Assembly: GCA_021741245.1 (NCBI GenBank)
Contig: JAIOYF010000005.1
Location: 62,001 to 126,000 of the forward strand
Source of the DNA: Paracoccaceae bacterium
GTDB taxonomy: Bacteria > Pseudomonadota > Alphaproteobacteria > Rhodobacterales > Rhodobacteraceae
Direction: 5' to 3'
DNA length: 64,000 nt
Shown here: in pieces, positions 7,685 to 15,764 of the stretch
Position numbering within the stretch: the first letter of the stretch is position 1
Layout: every line of letters begins with the position of its first letter
Translations under genes and position numbers: made by a program
The notes under the pieces: generated by a model
Databases searched by the model: none
Seen by the model: only the letters and a program-made list of their open reading frames with translations
Told to the model about the DNA's origin: nothing

Positions 7685-8470
7685 ATGAAAACCGCTGCCG
7701 CCCTTTTGGGCCTTTCACTTGCCCTTTCCTCCACTGCCCATGCCCAAAGCCTGCCCGATCTGGGCGGCAAGGAAATCGTGGTGGTGACCGAGAACGCCTA
7801 TCCGCCGCTGCAATTCCTTGATGCCTCGGGGGCGGCGATTGGCTGGGAGTATGACGCGATGGCCGAGTTGGCCAAGCGGATGAACTTTACCGTCAAGTAT
7901 GAGAACATCTCGTGGGATGCGATGATCCCGGCGGTATCCGAGGGCCAGTTCGATCTGGGTATGACGGGGATCACGATCCGCGATGACCGCAAGGAAAAGG
8001 TAGATTTTTCCGACAGCTACATGACCTCGGAAATGGTGATGATGGTGCGCGGCGACGAGGCGCGGTTTTCTGACAAGGCGTCTTTCGCGGCCAATGCCGA
8101 GCTTTTGATGGCGGCCCAGCCCGGCACGACGCCGTTTTATGTGGGCGTCTATGAGGTGCTGGATGGCGATGAAGCCAACCCGCGGGTCAAGTTGTTTGAA
8201 ACCTTTGGCGCGACGGTCGAGGCGCTGCGGGCGGGCGACGTGGATCTGGTGCTGACCGATGGCACGGCGGGCGCGGGCTATGTCGATGCGTCAAACGGCG
8301 GGCTGAAGATCGTGGGCGAAAAGCTGGGGACGGAGGATTTCGGCTTTATCTTCCCCAAAGGCTCGGATCTGGTGGGGCCGATGAATGCCGGGATTGCGGC
8401 GTTGCGGTCCGATGGCACCATTGAGGCGCTGAACAAGAAGTGGTTCCTTGATTACAAGTTGGGGCAATAA
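7685..8470 (+). CDS. ABC transporter substrate-binding protein, amino-acid type
   Basis: A 261-residue periplasmic binding protein of solute-binding family 3. A signal peptide (MKTAAALLGLSLALSSTAHA) is followed by IVVVTENAYPPLQFLDASG, the family opening, then EYDAMAELAKRMNF, SWDAMIPAVSEGQFDLGMTG, ITIRDDRKEKVDFSDSY and VDLVLTDGTAG. Family members bind polar amino acids or opines; the ligand cannot be assigned. GGAG precedes the ATG at 7685. A hairpin and the permease gene follow. Confidence 0.9.
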   Translation: MKTAAALLGLSLALSSTAHAQSLPDLGGKEIVVVTENAYPPLQFLDASGAAIGWEYDAMAELAKRMNFTVKYENISWDAMIPAVSEGQFDLGMTGITIRDDRKEKVDFSDSYMTSEMVMMVRGDEARFSDKASFAANAELLMAAQPGTTPFYVGVYEVLDGDEANPRVKLFETFGATVEALRAGDVDLVLTDGTAGAGYVDASNGGLKIVGEKLGTEDFGFIFPKGSDLVGPMNAGIAALRSDGTIEALNKKWFLDYKLGQ

Positions 8471-8478
8471 GGCCGTAA

Positions 8479-8496
8479 GCCCCGCTGGTGCGGGGC
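8479..8496 (+). promoter_or_regulatory. Intercistronic hairpin
   Basis: GCCCCG-CTGGTG-CGGGGC lies between the binding-protein and permease genes. Such stems often stabilise the upstream mRNA so that more binding protein than permease is made. No T-run follows that would make it a full terminator. Confidence 0.5.
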
Positions 8497-8506
8497 CGTT
8501 TGCCCG

Positions 8507-9304
8507 ATGCTGGGGCCATCTGATCAGGACAAGGACTTTCCCTATTGGCTGGTGATCGTCGGGGTGACGGTCGCTTGGCTGTTTTACGAAGTGCTTGCCA
8601 ATGACATCTATTCCCAAACCCTGACGACGCTGCTGCGCGGACTGTGGACCACGGTTTACGTGACGCTGATCGCCTATGCCGGGGCCTCGGCGCTTGGGCT
8701 TTTGCTGGCACTGGCGATGATGTCGCGGTTCATCGTGGTGCGGCAGGCGGCGCGGCTTTATGTCGAGGTGATGCGCGGTGTGCCGATCATCGTGCTGCTA
8801 TTGTATGTGGCCTTTGTGGTGGCCCCGGGGATGGTCGAGGGGTGGAACCTATTGGCCGCGCAGATCGGGCTGGAGCCGGTGCGGACACGGGATTTTCCGC
8901 TGATTGCGCGGGCGATCATGGCGCTTGTTCTGGCCTATGCCAGTTTTCTGGCCGAGGTGTTCCGGGCCGGCCTGCAATCGGTGGACAGGGGCCAGATCGA
9001 GGCGGCGGAATCGCTGGGGCTGAACGGCTGGCAACGCTTTCGTCACATCGTTTTTCCGCAAGCCTTTCGCACCATCCTGCCGCCTTACGGCAATGATTTC
9101 GTGGCGATGGTGAAGGACAGTTCCCTTGTGTCGGTTCTGGGCGTGGCGGATATTGCGCAATTGGGCAAGGTCACGGCGGCGGGGAATTTCAGGTATTTCG
9201 AGACCTATAACGTGGTGGCGCTGTTGTATCTGACCATGACAATCGGGCTAAGCCTGATCTTGCGCCGGGTTGAGATGCGGTTGCGCGCCCGAACGCATCG
9301 CTAG
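8507..9304 (+). CDS. Amino-acid-type ABC transporter permease
   Basis: A 265-residue inner-membrane permease of the HisM/GlnP family. TM segments begin near residue 12 (WLVIVGVTVAWLFYEVL), with others around 45-68, 80-105, 135-155 and 235-258. The hallmark EAA loop is present: QIEAAESLGLNGWQRFRHIVFPQA, followed by LPPYGNDFVAMVKDSSLVS. It starts 36 bp after the binding-protein gene. No ATP-binding protein gene is nearby, so the transporter must borrow one or its ATPase is encoded elsewhere. Confidence 0.88.
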   Translation: MLGPSDQDKDFPYWLVIVGVTVAWLFYEVLANDIYSQTLTTLLRGLWTTVYVTLIAYAGASALGLLLALAMMSRFIVVRQAARLYVEVMRGVPIIVLLLYVAFVVAPGMVEGWNLLAAQIGLEPVRTRDFPLIARAIMALVLAYASFLAEVFRAGLQSVDRGQIEAAESLGLNGWQRFRHIVFPQAFRTILPPYGNDFVAMVKDSSLVSVLGVADIAQLGKVTAAGNFRYFETYNVVALLYLTMTIGLSLILRRVEMRLRARTHR

Positions 9305-9308
9305 GGGG

Positions 9309-10295
9309 TTAGTCCTGCCGTGGGATCATTCCGGCCAAGGCGCGGCTGACCGTGGCCGAGGTGGAGGGCCGGTCTTGTGCCACAAAGGGCAAGGGGCGGC
9401 ACAGGTCCATCGCGGCAAGGCCGACGCGGGCGGTCAGGGCGCCATTGACCACCCCTTCGCCAAAGCGGCGCGAAAGTTTCGACAGCACCCCGCCCCCGGC
9501 GACAGAGCCGATCAGATCATCGGTCAGCGCAAGCGCCCCCGTGGCCACCAGATGCGAAAACACCCGCCGCAGCAGACCCCAAGAGCCAAGCGCGCCAGAC
9601 CGGCCGCCGTAAATCTCGGCGATCCGGCGGATCATGCGCAGATTGGCGAAAAGTGCCGTAGCCACATCGGCCAAGGCCAAGGGCACAAGGGCGGTGACGG
9701 TGGCGACCTGACGGGCGGAGGTTTCAATCTCGGCCCGCGCGAGGGTGTCGAGCGGGGTCAGAAGCTCGCTTTCCGTCAGGTTCAACAGGGCGTCGGCATC
9801 CATCACCTCGGCCTGACGGTCGGCAAGGCGGGCGCGGCCCCATGCGGTTTCATCGCGGTTGGCGTAAAGCCGCGTCAGGGCAAGGGAAATCTTGCGCGCC
9901 TGTTTGAGGTCGGCGGTGGTGCGGGCCGCGACCGCCCCGCTGCGCAGGGTATCAAGGCGTTGCAGGCGGGCATAGGCCGACCATTCGCGCAAGGCGAGGA
10001 GACAGGCTGCCAAGACCGCCGCAGCAAGCAGGGCAAAAGCGACCCAGCCCAGCATCACATTGCGGGCAAGAAGCGAGGTGACGAAATCATAGGCCGCGAC
10101 CGACAGGGCAAAGGAAAAGAAGGTGCCAAAGGCCCAAAGGGCCGCCCGCGTGAGGGCGGAGCGGGGACGGGTGGCGGCGGCCGCCAATTGCACCGCACGG
10201 CCCTGTGGCAGGGGATCGGGGACCGGGGGGGCAAGGCTGGGATCGGCCTCATCCTCCATCTCAAGGATCAGGGGTTTGCGGGGGGTATCGGTCAT
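9309..10295 (-). CDS. UPF0283 / YcjF-like membrane protein
   Basis: A 328-residue protein with an acidic, proline-rich N-terminus and two close TM helices (about residues 50-75 and 80-100, e.g. WVAFALLAAAVLAACLLAL), then a long helical soluble domain. The C-terminal half has another hydrophobic stretch (TALVPLALADVATALFANL) and RMIRRIAEIYGGRSG, which is typical of the family. It pairs with the YcjX-like NTPase gene upstream, as ycjX-ycjF do in E. coli, where both respond to heat or envelope stress. The molecular function is unknown. The ATG at 10295 is preferred over an upstream one that gives unrelated residues. Confidence 0.8.
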   Translation of the reverse strand: MTDTPRKPLILEMEDEADPSLAPPVPDPLPQGRAVQLAAAATRPRSALTRAALWAFGTFFSFALSVAAYDFVTSLLARNVMLGWVAFALLAAAVLAACLLALREWSAYARLQRLDTLRSGAVAARTTADLKQARKISLALTRLYANRDETAWGRARLADRQAEVMDADALLNLTESELLTPLDTLARAEIETSARQVATVTALVPLALADVATALFANLRMIRRIAEIYGGRSGALGSWGLLRRVFSHLVATGALALTDDLIGSVAGGGVLSKLSRRFGEGVVNGALTARVGLAAMDLCRPLPFVAQDRPSTSATVSRALAGMIPRQD

Positions 10296-10371
10296 GCCGC
10301 GGGGCCTTTGTTCAGCTTGGCGTATGTGGGGCATAGGCGAAGACGCCTTTGGCAAGCCATTGATGTTGCTG

Positions 10372-11784
10372 TCATAGCTGATCCCCGATCAGGAATTCGG
10401 CGGCGCGGTCCAGCCGGATATGGGGCGGGCCGTCGCCGGGTTTGAGGGTCATGCGGGCGGGGGCAAAGGCCATCAGCCCGTATTCGGCATCCAGCCAGCC
10501 CTCGGCCCCTTCGCGGGCGGGGGCGAGGATGCGGGCGGGGTCGGCGGGCAAATCCCCTGCGTGCATTGCGGCCTGCTTTCCGTTGGCCAAAAGCCGCCCC
10601 CGGACCACATCAAGCGGCGCGCCGTCGCGCTGCACCGTATCTTCGACCGTGGTACGCAAGGAGGCCATGGAGATCGCCATGGTCTTTGCCCCCGAAAACT
10701 CCGCCCGGCGTTTGGCATCCGACAACAGCGCCTCGGCAATCGCGGTCAGGCGGGGGTGTTGGTGGTGGTGTAGGTGATCGGCTTTGGTGGCGGCAAAGAG
10801 GATCCGCTCCACCCGCTTGCCGCCCAGAAGACCGGTCAGCCAGCCATTGCGACCGGGGCGAAAGGTGGAGAGGATTTCCGCCATGGTGCGGCGCAGATCC
10901 TCCACCGCTTGCGGGCCTTGGTGGATGGCACCCAGCACATCCATCAGCACGATCTGGCGATCAATGCGCGAAAAATGGTCGCGAAAGAAGGGTTTGACGA
11001 CACGGGCCTTATACCCTTCATACCGCCGCTCCATCTCGCGCCACAGCGCGTTGCGGGGGCTGTTGGCCGGTTTGGGCAGGGGGGCAAAGGTGAGGACGGG
11101 CGAGCCTGCCAGATCGCCGGGCAAGAGGAACCGCCCCGGCGTCAGGTCTGACCATCCCGCCTTGCGCGCGGCATGCAGATAGGTGGTAAAGGCGGCGGCG
11201 AGGGATTGGGCCTGCGCCTCGTCCAAGGGCAGGCTTGCGTCGGCGGCGCGGGCCTCGGCCATGAAGGCGGCAGCTTCGGGGCGCTTGGATAGGCGATCCA
11301 GCGTCTCATCTGCCCAAGTGGCATAGGGCTTGTCCAGAAGCGACAGATCCAGCAGCCATTCGCCGGGATAATCAACGATATCAAGGTGTAAGCGGCTTGG
11401 CCCGGTCAGGCCCGCGAAGAACCCCTGCGGTCGGATGCGGAAGGATAGCCGCAATTCGGATATGGCGCGGGTGGAGGCAGGCCAGCGCGGGTTGTCGCCC
11501 ATCAGGGCGGAAAGATGCGGTTCAAATTCAAACCTTGGCAGGATCAGGTCGGGTTGGGGTTGCAGGACCACAGTTTCAATGCGGCCCTGCATTTGTGCGG
11601 TCAGTTGCGTCATCCGCCCGCGATCCAACAGATTGGCCACGAGCGACGTGATAAACACGGTCTTACCCGCCCCCGAAAGACCGGTGACGCCAAGGCGCAG
11701 CGTCGGTTCGAAAAAGCCGGCCACAGAGGAGGTCATGCCTTCGACGCTGCGCGTGATGCCGTCGGTCAAAGCAGAGAGAACCAC
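10372..11784 (-). CDS. YcjX-like P-loop NTPase
   Basis: A 470-residue protein with Walker A GVTGLSGAGKTVFITSL near residues 32-48 and DIVDYPGEWLLDL as a Walker-B-like G3 segment, both typical of the YcjX family of GTPase-like proteins. VLMDVLGAIHQG and ILFAATKADHLHHHQHPRL (TKAD, a G4-like motif) follow. The GTG at 11784 is chosen because AAGGA lies 8 bp upstream and the extension before it has no family character. It is the first gene of the ycjX-ycjF unit and divergent from truA. E. coli YcjX binds nucleotide and interacts with membranes under stress; its role is otherwise undefined. Confidence 0.85.
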   Translation of the reverse strand: MVLSALTDGITRSVEGMTSSVAGFFEPTLRLGVTGLSGAGKTVFITSLVANLLDRGRMTQLTAQMQGRIETVVLQPQPDLILPRFEFEPHLSALMGDNPRWPASTRAISELRLSFRIRPQGFFAGLTGPSRLHLDIVDYPGEWLLDLSLLDKPYATWADETLDRLSKRPEAAAFMAEARAADASLPLDEAQAQSLAAAFTTYLHAARKAGWSDLTPGRFLLPGDLAGSPVLTFAPLPKPANSPRNALWREMERRYEGYKARVVKPFFRDHFSRIDRQIVLMDVLGAIHQGPQAVEDLRRTMAEILSTFRPGRNGWLTGLLGGKRVERILFAATKADHLHHHQHPRLTAIAEALLSDAKRRAEFSGAKTMAISMASLRTTVEDTVQRDGAPLDVVRGRLLANGKQAAMHAGDLPADPARILAPAREGAEGWLDAEYGLMAFAPARMTLKPGDGPPHIRLDRAAEFLIGDQL

Positions 11785-11902
11785 GCTGTTATCCTTTATC
11801 TTGCAACTCTTAACATATGGTTGTTGTGCGGGGCTTTGTAGGGGGAAAGCTGTGCGCAATGGCGGTGCTTGCCTTGGCGGGCAGATCAGGTAGATCAGGG
11901 GG

Positions 11903-12682
11903 ATGCCCAGATATGCGCTTGAAATAGACTATGACGGAGGCCCGTTTCAGGGCTGGCAGCGGCAAGCCGAGGGGCAGCCGTCGGTGCAAGCCACTGTAGA
12001 AGCAGCTCTTTCGCGGCTGGAGCCGGGGCCGCATACGATTGCGGCGGCGGGGCGGACGGACGCGGGCGTGCATGCGACGGGGCAGGTGGCGACGGTGGAT
12101 CTGGGGCGGGAGTGGGACCCGTTTCGTCTGTCTGAGGCGTTGAATTGGCATATGAAACCCGCGCCTGTGGCGGTTTTGACGGCAGCACGGGTGGATGATG
12201 ACTTTCATGCGCGCTTTTCGGCGCGGGAGCGGCGCTATCTGTTTCGCATGGTGGCACGTCGCGCGCCCGTCACGCATGACCGGGGCCGCGTCTGGCAGGT
12301 GCTGAGCCCCCCGGACGTGGCGGCGATGCGGGCCGGGGCCGCGTATCTGGTGGGGCATCACGACTTCACCACCTTTCGCTCTAGCATCTGTCAGGCGAAA
12401 AGCCCTTTAAAAACATTGGATTGCATCGAGATCTCCGAGCGCCCCTATGCCGGGGGGATCGAGGTGCGCTTTGCCCTGCGGGCGCGGAGTTTTCTGCACA
12501 ATCAGGTGCGCTCTATCGTGGGCACGCTGGAGCGGGTCGGGGCCGGGTCTTGGGCGCCGGAGGATGTGAAGACGGCGCTGGAGGCGCGCAATCGCGCCGC
12601 CTGTGGGCCGGTCTGCCCGCCGCAGGGTCTGTATCTGACGGGCGTGGGCTATCCAATTGATCCCTTTAGCCGGGACGGCTGA
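11903..12682 (+). CDS. truA: tRNA pseudouridine(38-40) synthase
   Basis: TruA converts uridines 38, 39 and 40 of tRNA anticodon stems to pseudouridine. The catalytic motif [21 protein letters not shown] (about residues 46-66) contains the essential Asp. The start [45 protein letters not shown] and [19 protein letters not shown] are all family blocks. Length (259) is normal. GGGGG precedes the ATG. It appears to be a single-gene unit, followed by tandem element B. Confidence 0.96.
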   Translation: MPRYALEIDYDGGPFQGWQRQAEGQPSVQATVEAALSRLEPGPHTIAAAGRTDAGVHATGQVATVDLGREWDPFRLSEALNWHMKPAPVAVLTAARVDDDFHARFSARERRYLFRMVARRAPVTHDRGRVWQVLSPPDVAAMRAGAAYLVGHHDFTTFRSSICQAKSPLKTLDCIEISERPYAGGIEVRFALRARSFLHNQVRSIVGTLERVGAGSWAPEDVKTALEARNRAACGPVCPPQGLYLTGVGYPIDPFSRDG

Positions 12683-12699
12683 GGGCACGGCACCTGTTG

Positions 12700-12732
12700 T
12701 GCACCGGGCGTACACCGCCCGTGCATCTGGTG
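12700..12732. repeat. 11-bp tandem element, copy B
   Basis: GTGCACCGGGC, GTACACCGCCC and GTGCATCTGGT are three consecutive 11-bp units just after truA. They match copy A at 6580-6612 unit by unit. Unlike copy A it has no long hairpin partner downstream. Confidence 0.6.
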
Positions 12733-12820
12733 AAAAATCCCCTTGGGGGCTTTCGCGCAGGCTGGAGAATGTTAGATGGGGCCTGAACTTGGCCCAAGGG
12801 CCGCAAAATCGGAGCATCCC

Positions 12821-13783
12821 ATGACCAAACCAAAGCTGTTCATTGCGCGCAAATTGCGGGCCGCTGTCGAGGCACGGGCAGCGCGGGATTATGATGTGGT
12901 GTTGAACCCCGAGGATCGGTTGTTTTCCCGTGACGAGTTGGTTGCCATGTGCCGCCAAGTCGATGCGGTGCTGCCGTGCCATTCGGAACGCTTTAGCGCC
13001 GAGGTCATCGCAGAGCTTGGGCCAAGGCTGAAGATCATCGCGAATCATTCCGTGGGTACGGATCATGTTGATCTTGCCGCGGCAGCGGCGGCGGGGATCG
13101 TGGTGACGAATACGCCTGATGTCTTGTCGGATGCGACGGCAGAGATTGCGATTCTGTGCATGCTGGGGGCGGCGCGGCGCGGGGCCGAGGGCGATGCGAT
13201 GATCCGCGCGGGCAAGTGGGATTTCTGGTCGCCTGCCTTTATGGTGGGGCGGCAGGTGACGGGCAAACGCTTTGGCGTCTTGGGCATGGGGCGCGTGGGG
13301 CAGGTGACGGCGCAGCGCGCGCGCGGCTTTGGGATGGAGGTGCACTACCACAACCGTCGGCGACTGCCCGCGCATCTGGAAGAGGGTGCCGTGTTCCATG
13401 ACACGCTGGAAGGGCTTTTGGCGGTGTCGGATGTGCTGAGCCTGCATTGCCCCGCCACGCCTGAGAACATAGGGGTTCTCAACGCCCGGACGCTGGCGCT
13501 GTTGCCGGATCGCGCGATTGTGGTGAACACGGCGCGCGGCGCGCTGGTGGATGAGGCGGCCTTGGTTGCGGCGCTGTCTTCGGGCAAGCTGTTCGCGGCG
13601 GGTCTGGATGTGTTTCAGACCGAACCCGGCGGAAACCCCGAGATCGCGGCACTGCCGAATGTCTTTTTGTTACCTCACATCGGATCAGCGACAGAAGAGA
13701 CGCGAGATGCTATGGGGTTCAGGGCGCTCGACAACCTTGATGCTTTCTTTGCAGGAACATCGCCGGGTGATCGTGTCGCCTGA
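12821..13783 (+). CDS. D-isomer-specific 2-hydroxyacid dehydrogenase
   Basis: A 320-residue NAD(P)-dependent oxidoreductase that interconverts 2-keto acids and D-2-hydroxyacids. The nucleotide-binding motif GVLGMGRVGQVTAQRARG sits near residues 149-166. Catalytic residues are NTARGALVDEAAL (Arg), DVFQTEPGG (Glu) and LLPHIGSATEETR (His). NHSVGTDHVDLAAA is the family substrate-loop segment. The sequence looks closest to glyoxylate/hydroxypyruvate reductases, but the substrate is inferred. The ATG at 12821 has GGAG 6 bp before it. The TRAP genes follow on the same strand after 132 bp. Confidence 0.9.
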   Translation: MTKPKLFIARKLRAAVEARAARDYDVVLNPEDRLFSRDELVAMCRQVDAVLPCHSERFSAEVIAELGPRLKIIANHSVGTDHVDLAAAAAAGIVVTNTPDVLSDATAEIAILCMLGAARRGAEGDAMIRAGKWDFWSPAFMVGRQVTGKRFGVLGMGRVGQVTAQRARGFGMEVHYHNRRRLPAHLEEGAVFHDTLEGLLAVSDVLSLHCPATPENIGVLNARTLALLPDRAIVVNTARGALVDEAALVAALSSGKLFAAGLDVFQTEPGGNPEIAALPNVFLLPHIGSATEETRDAMGFRALDNLDAFFAGTSPGDRVA

Positions 13784-13790
13784 ACTGGGT

Positions 13791-13830
13791 TGTGAGCGCT
13801 AACGGTAGTTTTGGTAAAAAAAACTTACCA
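13791..13830. promoter_or_regulatory. Two operator-like inverted repeats upstream of the TRAP operon
   Basis: TGTGAGCGCTAACG (13791-13804) is an imperfect palindrome centred on AGC|GCT, resembling LacI-family operators with 5 of 7 positions symmetric. TGGTAA (13812-13817) and TTACCA (13825-13830) form a second, perfect repeat around an A-rich 7-nt spacer. Both lie 85-125 bp before dctP. No regulator gene is adjacent, so the factor is unknown. Confidence 0.4.
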
Positions 13831-13915
13831 GCACTTGCATTTTCGGCTGAGCAATTTAAAGTTGCCACAGTTACTCGTGCCGCGCCAGCGGCCATAATCG
13901 TCTGGGAGGACTCAT

Positions 13916-15052
13916 ATGACTGATACCCGCGACAAGTCGCTTTCGCGTCGTTCGTTCCTGCGTAAGGGTGCGCTTGGTGGTTCCGCTGCCGCAGCAACCG
14001 CATTGGCGGCACCTGCCGTTCTGGCGCAAGCGCCGCTCGTGATGAAGATGCAGACCTCTTGGCCAGCATCCGACATCTGGATGGATTTCGCCGCCGAGTA
14101 CGTGACCCGCGTTGAAGAAATGTCGGGCGGGCGTCTGAAGATCGACCTTCTGCCATCGGGCGCAGTCGTCGGCGCGTTCCAGGTTCTGGACGCGGTCAAT
14201 GACGGTGTTCTGGATGCGGCGCATTCGGTTCCGGTCTACTGGTACGGCAAGAACAAGGCCGCGTCGCTGTTCGGCACGGGCCCTGTGTTCGGCGGTTCGG
14301 CAACAACGATGCTGTCGTGGTTCTATGCAGGCGGCGGCGCAGAGTTCTACCGCGAACTGCAGCAAGACATCCTTGGCATGAACGTGGTTGGCTATATGGG
14401 CTTCCCGATGTTCGCGCAGCCCTTTGGCTGGTTCAAGGGCGAGGTCAACACGATCGCTGACATCCAAGGCTTCAAGTACCGGACCGTTGGTCTGGCTGCT
14501 GACCTGATGCAGGCGATGGGCATGTCGGTGGCACAGCTTCCGGGCGGCGAGATCGTTCCTGCGATGGAGCGTGGCGTGATCGACGCATTCGAATTCAACA
14601 ACCCGTCGTCGGACAGCCGTTTCGGCGCACAGGACGTGGCCAAGAACTACTATCTGTCGTCCTATCACCAAGCGTCGGAATCGTTCGAATTCCTGTTCAA
14701 CAAGGACTTCCTTGAAGATCTGGACCCAGATCTGCAGGCAATCCTGAAGTATGGCGTTGAGGCGGCTTCGACCTCCAACACCGCCCGCGCGATGGACAAC
14801 TATTCGGCTGACCTGCGCAAGCTGGAAACCGAATCGGGCGTGAACGTGCGCCGGACCTCGAAAGAGATCCTCGATGGTCAGATCAAGGCCTGGGATCAGC
14901 TGATCCCGACACTGGAAGCAGACCCCTTCATGAAGAAGGTTCTCGACAGCCAGCGTGCATGGGTTGAGCGCGTCAGCTATTACGAGATGATGAACGCCCC
15001 GGATTATGCTCTGGCATTCGAGCACTATTTCCCCGGCAAGCTGAAACTCTGA
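13916..15052 (+). CDS. dctP: TRAP transporter substrate-binding protein
   Basis: A 378-residue DctP-family periplasmic protein that captures an organic anion for a TRAP transporter. It carries a twin-arginine signal (SRRSFLRKGALGG, residues 10-22) ending in APAVLAQAP. Family features are LVMKMQTSWPASDIWMDF, EEMSGGRLKIDLLPSGAVV, the ligand-gripping Arg region IQGFKYRTVGLAADLM, and GGEIVPAMERGVIDAFEFNN. It resembles the branch of TRAP binding proteins that takes 2-oxo or 2-hydroxy monocarboxylates, but the coupled amidase hints at an amide or amide-derived ligand. A strong GGGAGGA site precedes the ATG. An attenuator follows the gene. Confidence 0.92.
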   Translation: MTDTRDKSLSRRSFLRKGALGGSAAAATALAAPAVLAQAPLVMKMQTSWPASDIWMDFAAEYVTRVEEMSGGRLKIDLLPSGAVVGAFQVLDAVNDGVLDAAHSVPVYWYGKNKAASLFGTGPVFGGSATTMLSWFYAGGGAEFYRELQQDILGMNVVGYMGFPMFAQPFGWFKGEVNTIADIQGFKYRTVGLAADLMQAMGMSVAQLPGGEIVPAMERGVIDAFEFNNPSSDSRFGAQDVAKNYYLSSYHQASESFEFLFNKDFLEDLDPDLQAILKYGVEAASTSNTARAMDNYSADLRKLETESGVNVRRTSKEILDGQIKAWDQLIPTLEADPFMKKVLDSQRAWVERVSYYEMMNAPDYALAFEHYFPGKLKL

Positions 15053-15064
15053 TCGCGATATAGT

Positions 15065-15090
15065 GGGGGCGATTCCGTCGCCCCCTTTTT
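15065..15090 (+). terminator. Rho-independent terminator/attenuator after dctP
   Basis: An 8-bp perfect stem (GGGGGCGA / TCGCCCCC) with loop TTCCG is followed by five T. Since dctQ and dctM lie downstream in the same direction without an obvious own promoter, it probably reduces read-through so that binding protein exceeds permease. Confidence 0.8.
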
Positions 15091-15102
15091 CAAAGGCACC
15101 TG

Positions 15103-15129
15103 TGCGCCGAGGGTAAACCCCCCGGCGCA
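15103..15129 (+). promoter_or_regulatory. Second hairpin before dctQ
   Basis: TGCGCCG (15103-15109) pairs with CGGCGCA (15123-15129) around a 13-nt loop. It ends about 12 bp before the dctQ ribosome-binding site (GGAG at 15142) and could protect the 5' end of a processed dctQM message. Confidence 0.4.
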
Positions 15130-15153
15130 ACTGCATAAACGGAGTTCCCCTAC

Positions 15154-15729
15154 ATGGTCGGGTATATTCGCTTTGCCGACAGGCTCTCGGCTTGGTTTGG
15201 CAAGACCTTTGGTTGGCTTGTGATCCTGATGACCTTTGGCATGAGCTATGAGGTCATGGTGCGTTATCTGTTCAATGCGCCGACCCCGTGGGCGTTGGAC
15301 CTGTCGTTCATCATGTACGGGACGTTGTTCATGATGGGCGGGGCCTATACCTTGTCGCGTGGGGGGCATGTTCGCGGAGACTTTTTGTACCGCACATGGT
15401 CGGCCCGCACGCAGGCGGCGGTTGATCTTGTCCTTTACATCGTATTCTTCTTTCCGGGCATTTTGGCGCTGGTCGTGACCGGAACCAAATATGCATCGCG
15501 GTCGTGGTCTTACACCGAGGTTTCGGTCAACAGCCCGGCCGGTATTCCGATCTATCAGTTCAAGACAGTGATCGTGGCTGCCGGGATCTTGTTGCTTATT
15601 CAGGGCATCGCGCAGGTGTTCCGTTGCATCATGTGCATCAAGAGCGGTGCATGGTTGGAAGCGGAAGATGACGTGGAAGAAACCGAAGAACTGTTGATCA
15701 AGCAGGCCGCTCTGGCCGCCAAAAAGTAA
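15154..15729 (+). CDS. dctQ: TRAP transporter small permease
   Basis: A 191-residue integral membrane protein of the DctQ family. Four TM helices are visible: about residues 20-40 (LVILMTFGMSYEVMVRYL), 48-68, 90-115 (VLYIVFFFPGILALVV) and 135-158 (VIVAAGILLLIQGIAQV). VRYLFNAPTPWALDLSF is the family signature after TM1. It forms a complex with DctM in the inner membrane. GGAG lies 8 bp before the ATG, and dctM follows after 35 bp. The larger size is usual for DctQ partners of this DctP type. Confidence 0.9.
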   Translation: MVGYIRFADRLSAWFGKTFGWLVILMTFGMSYEVMVRYLFNAPTPWALDLSFIMYGTLFMMGGAYTLSRGGHVRGDFLYRTWSARTQAAVDLVLYIVFFFPGILALVVTGTKYASRSWSYTEVSVNSPAGIPIYQFKTVIVAAGILLLIQGIAQVFRCIMCIKSGAWLEAEDDVEETEELLIKQAALAAKK

Positions 15730-15764
15730 ACGGCCCTGACGGGACCGAACCGGAGATCGCACAA

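Noticed and set aside
9270-10445. 391-codon open frame on the + strand across the YcjF-like gene
   Set aside because: It is a Gly/Lys/Gln-rich shadow of the leftward UPF0283 gene, which has recognisable TM helices and family motifs.
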